NCBI GenBank assembly: GCA_002451065.1
Contig: DKBC01000154.1
Coordinates: 4,591-11,662 of the forward strand
Source of the DNA: Betaproteobacteria bacterium UBA6910
GTDB lineage: Bacteria > Pseudomonadota > Gammaproteobacteria > Burkholderiales > UBA6910
Direction of reading: 5' to 3'
DNA length: 7,072 nt
Part shown: in pieces, positions 5,686 through 7,072 of the stretch
Layout: the number at the start of each line of letters is the position of its first letter
How positions within the stretch are numbered: the first letter of the stretch is position 1
Translations under genes and position numbers: made by a program
The notes under the pieces: model-generated
The model's input: only the letters and a program-made list of their open reading frames with translations
What the model was told of the DNA's origin: nothing
Databases searched by the model: none

Positions 5686-5748
5686 GGAGTTTCCAAGTTT
5701 TCGATGGCTCAGGGGTATCTGCGTCCCTGGAGTCCACCGATCCGGCGC

Positions 5749-5756
5749 AGGAGGAG
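5749..5756 (+). promoter_or_regulatory. Strong ribosome binding site of the sigma-54 activator
   Basis: AGGAGGAG lies six bases before the ATG at 5763 and fixes that start. It is the strongest Shine-Dalgarno sequence in the window, in contrast to the weak starts of the BLUF unit. Confidence 0.85.
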
Positions 5757-5762
5757 AGAGTC

Positions 5763-7072
5763 ATGTCGAGCTCGCTGGTCACAGAGCACGTCAAATCCGT
5801 TTACTCGGCCGTCTCCGGCGGCGTGGTGGACCCGGGAGACCTCATCGCCCGGTCATGGGTGCGCTGTCTCCGGGACTATGGCCTCGATCCGGCGCTTCCC
5901 CGGGAGCCCAAGACCGTTGACCCGGGGGACCTGAAGAGCCGCGTGGACGGCCTCTCCGAACTCGTCTCGTGCTCCAAGGTGGAGATGGCGAATCTTTACC
6001 AGCAGCTGGCAGGCAACCAGCTCGCGGTGGTCCTGACCGATGCCGAAGGCGTGATCCTCTCGGTGGTCGGTGACCCGGGATTCACCCGCTCGGCGGCCAG
6101 GCAGGGCTTGCGGGAGGGCGCCGTCTGGAGCGAGCAGGAGCAGGGCACCAACGGCATGGGAACCTGCCTGGTGGAGAAGAGTCCCCTCGTGATCCACCGC
6201 GACCAGCATTTCCTCGCCCGCAACATCCACCTCACCTGCACCGCCGCCCCGATCTTTGACTGCAAGGGACGCGCGGCTGCCGTGCTGGACGTTTCCAGCC
6301 AGTCGCGCCTGCTGCAGCAGTACTCCGCGGTGCTGGTGAACATGTCGGCGCAGATGATCGAGAACCGCACCCTGCTCGCGCGCCATCGGCAGGATTACTG
6401 CGTGCGCTTCCACAGCCGTCCCGAGTTCGTGAACACCCTGCACGAGGGCGAGCTCGCCCTGTCCGGGGAGGGCAAAGTGCTCGCCGCCAACCGCAGCGCG
6501 CTGCTGCAGCTCGGCGTCACCGGCTTCGGAGAGATTTTCGGCTGCGACATCCAGCAGCTCTTCAACACCACCCTGGCGGACCTCGTGGGCCGCACTTCCC
6601 GCAGCGCTTTCCATCCGGTGCCCTTGTATGGAGCGCGGCAGGGCAGCCGGTTTTTCGCGGTGGTGCAACCGCCGGTGCGCCCGACGCCGTCGTCCCGGGA
6701 ACCGGTGGAACGGGTGGTGGAGGTGCGGGAGGGTCCGCCGCATCCCGACGGGGGCGCCGCCCTGGCCGAGCTGGAGTTCGGTGACGCCCGCATGGCGCGC
6801 AACGTGCGCTCCGCTCTCAAGGTGCTGGACCGCGGAATTCCCATGCTCCTCTTCGGTGAGACCGGTACCGGCAAGGACGTTTTCGCCCGCGGAGTTCACG
6901 CGGCGAGCCGCCGCGCGGCCGGACCTTACGTCGCCGTCAACTGTGCGGCGATCCCGGAGACCCTGATCGAGAGCGAGCTGTTTGGCTACAAATCCGGCGC
7001 CTTCACCGGGGCCAGTCGCGAGGGACGGCGGGGCAAGATTCTGCAGGCCAACGGCGGCACGCTGTTCCTGGA
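5763..7072 (+). CDS. AcoR-type sigma-54-dependent activator, GAF-PAS-AAA+ (partial, 436 codons seen)
   Basis: This is an enhancer-binding activator that uses ATP to open sigma-54 RNA polymerase complexes. The N-terminus has the AcoR-type signature ARSWVRCLRDYGLDP (29-43). A GAF-like sensor spans about 84-200, with EQGTNGMGTCLVEKSPLVIH, HLTCTAAPIFD and GRAAAVLDVSS. A PAS-like segment follows (about 225-303), then a Pro/Glu-rich linker (about 303-332). The AAA+ domain starts near 336 and shows Walker A GETGTGK (365-371), ESELFGY (403-409) and the sigma-54 contact loop GAFTGA (412-417). The window ends inside GGTLFL, just before the Walker B acidic residues, so the rest of the ATPase and the expected Fis-type helix-turn-helix are not seen. 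AcoR relatives control acetoin, alcohol and similar catabolic genes. The ligand here cannot be told, and the target genes probably lie beyond the right edge. The reading frame is open throughout. Confidence 0.94.
   Translation, partial: MSSSLVTEHVKSVYSAVSGGVVDPGDLIARSWVRCLRDYGLDPALPREPKTVDPGDLKSRVDGLSELVSCSKVEMANLYQQLAGNQLAVVLTDAEGVILSVVGDPGFTRSAARQGLREGAVWSEQEQGTNGMGTCLVEKSPLVIHRDQHFLARNIHLTCTAAPIFDCKGRAAAVLDVSSQSRLLQQYSAVLVNMSAQMIENRTLLARHRQDYCVRFHSRPEFVNTLHEGELALSGEGKVLAANRSALLQLGVTGFGEIFGCDIQQLFNTTLADLVGRTSRSAFHPVPLYGARQGSRFFAVVQPPVRPTPSSREPVERVVEVREGPPHPDGGAALAELEFGDARMARNVRSALKVLDRGIPMLLFGETGTGKDVFARGVHAASRRAAGPYVAVNCAAIPETLIESELFGYKSGAFTGASREGRRGKILQANGGTLFL

Larger units (their letters stand above)
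5587..5762. other. Intergenic regulatory region before the sigma-54 activator gene
   Basis: These 176 bases hold no gene. They contain a possible extended -10 element, two inverted repeats listed separately, and a strong ribosome binding site at the right end. If the promoter is real, the activator mRNA has a leader of about 140 bases. No T-tract terminator is seen after the folate gene. Confidence 0.55.

Overview
The window is GC-rich, tightly packed and reads entirely on the + strand. It looks chromosomal, from a proteobacterium. A beta- or gammaproteobacterium is the best guess, based on a PabB-PabC fusion, a DUF2889 protein, a sigma-54 activator of the AcoR type and cyclic-di-GMP signalling. 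That placement is inference. No mobile element, tRNA, rRNA or CRISPR array was found.

Layout. (1) 47-283: a small, well-formed gene of unknown function with a good ribosome binding site. (2) 284-700: about 420 bases without a convincing gene, with a few small inverted repeats. (3) 701-3717: a likely three-gene unit made of a short BLUF blue-light receptor, a membrane-anchored PAS-GGDEF-EAL cyclic-di-GMP enzyme, and a DUF2889 protein. (4) 3718-3810: a short gap with a candidate promoter. (5) 3811-5586: a fused aminodeoxychorismate synthase/lyase for the p-aminobenzoate branch of folate synthesis. (6) 5587-5762: an intergenic region with two inverted repeats and a possible extended -10 promoter. 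(7) 5763 to the end: the first 436 codons of a GAF/PAS/AAA+ sigma-54-dependent activator, cut by the window edge just before its Walker B acidic residues.

How the genes may work together. The BLUF protein keeps every residue needed for flavin photochemistry but has no output domain. The next gene has a complete GGDEF and EAL module, and its PAS domain closely resembles a LOV domain whose photoactive cysteine is tryptophan. The natural reading is a split light-to-cyclic-di-GMP switch, in which the separate BLUF protein supplies the light input that the PAS domain appears unable to provide. Both junctions in this unit are bridged by a micro-ORF of 16-17 codons. Each micro-ORF overlaps the preceding stop codon and the following start codon by ATGA, giving a staircase of -1 frame steps. 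This may couple translation of the three proteins and would tie the uncharacterised DUF2889 protein to the light/cyclic-di-GMP pair. The folate gene and the sigma-54 regulator look like separate units.
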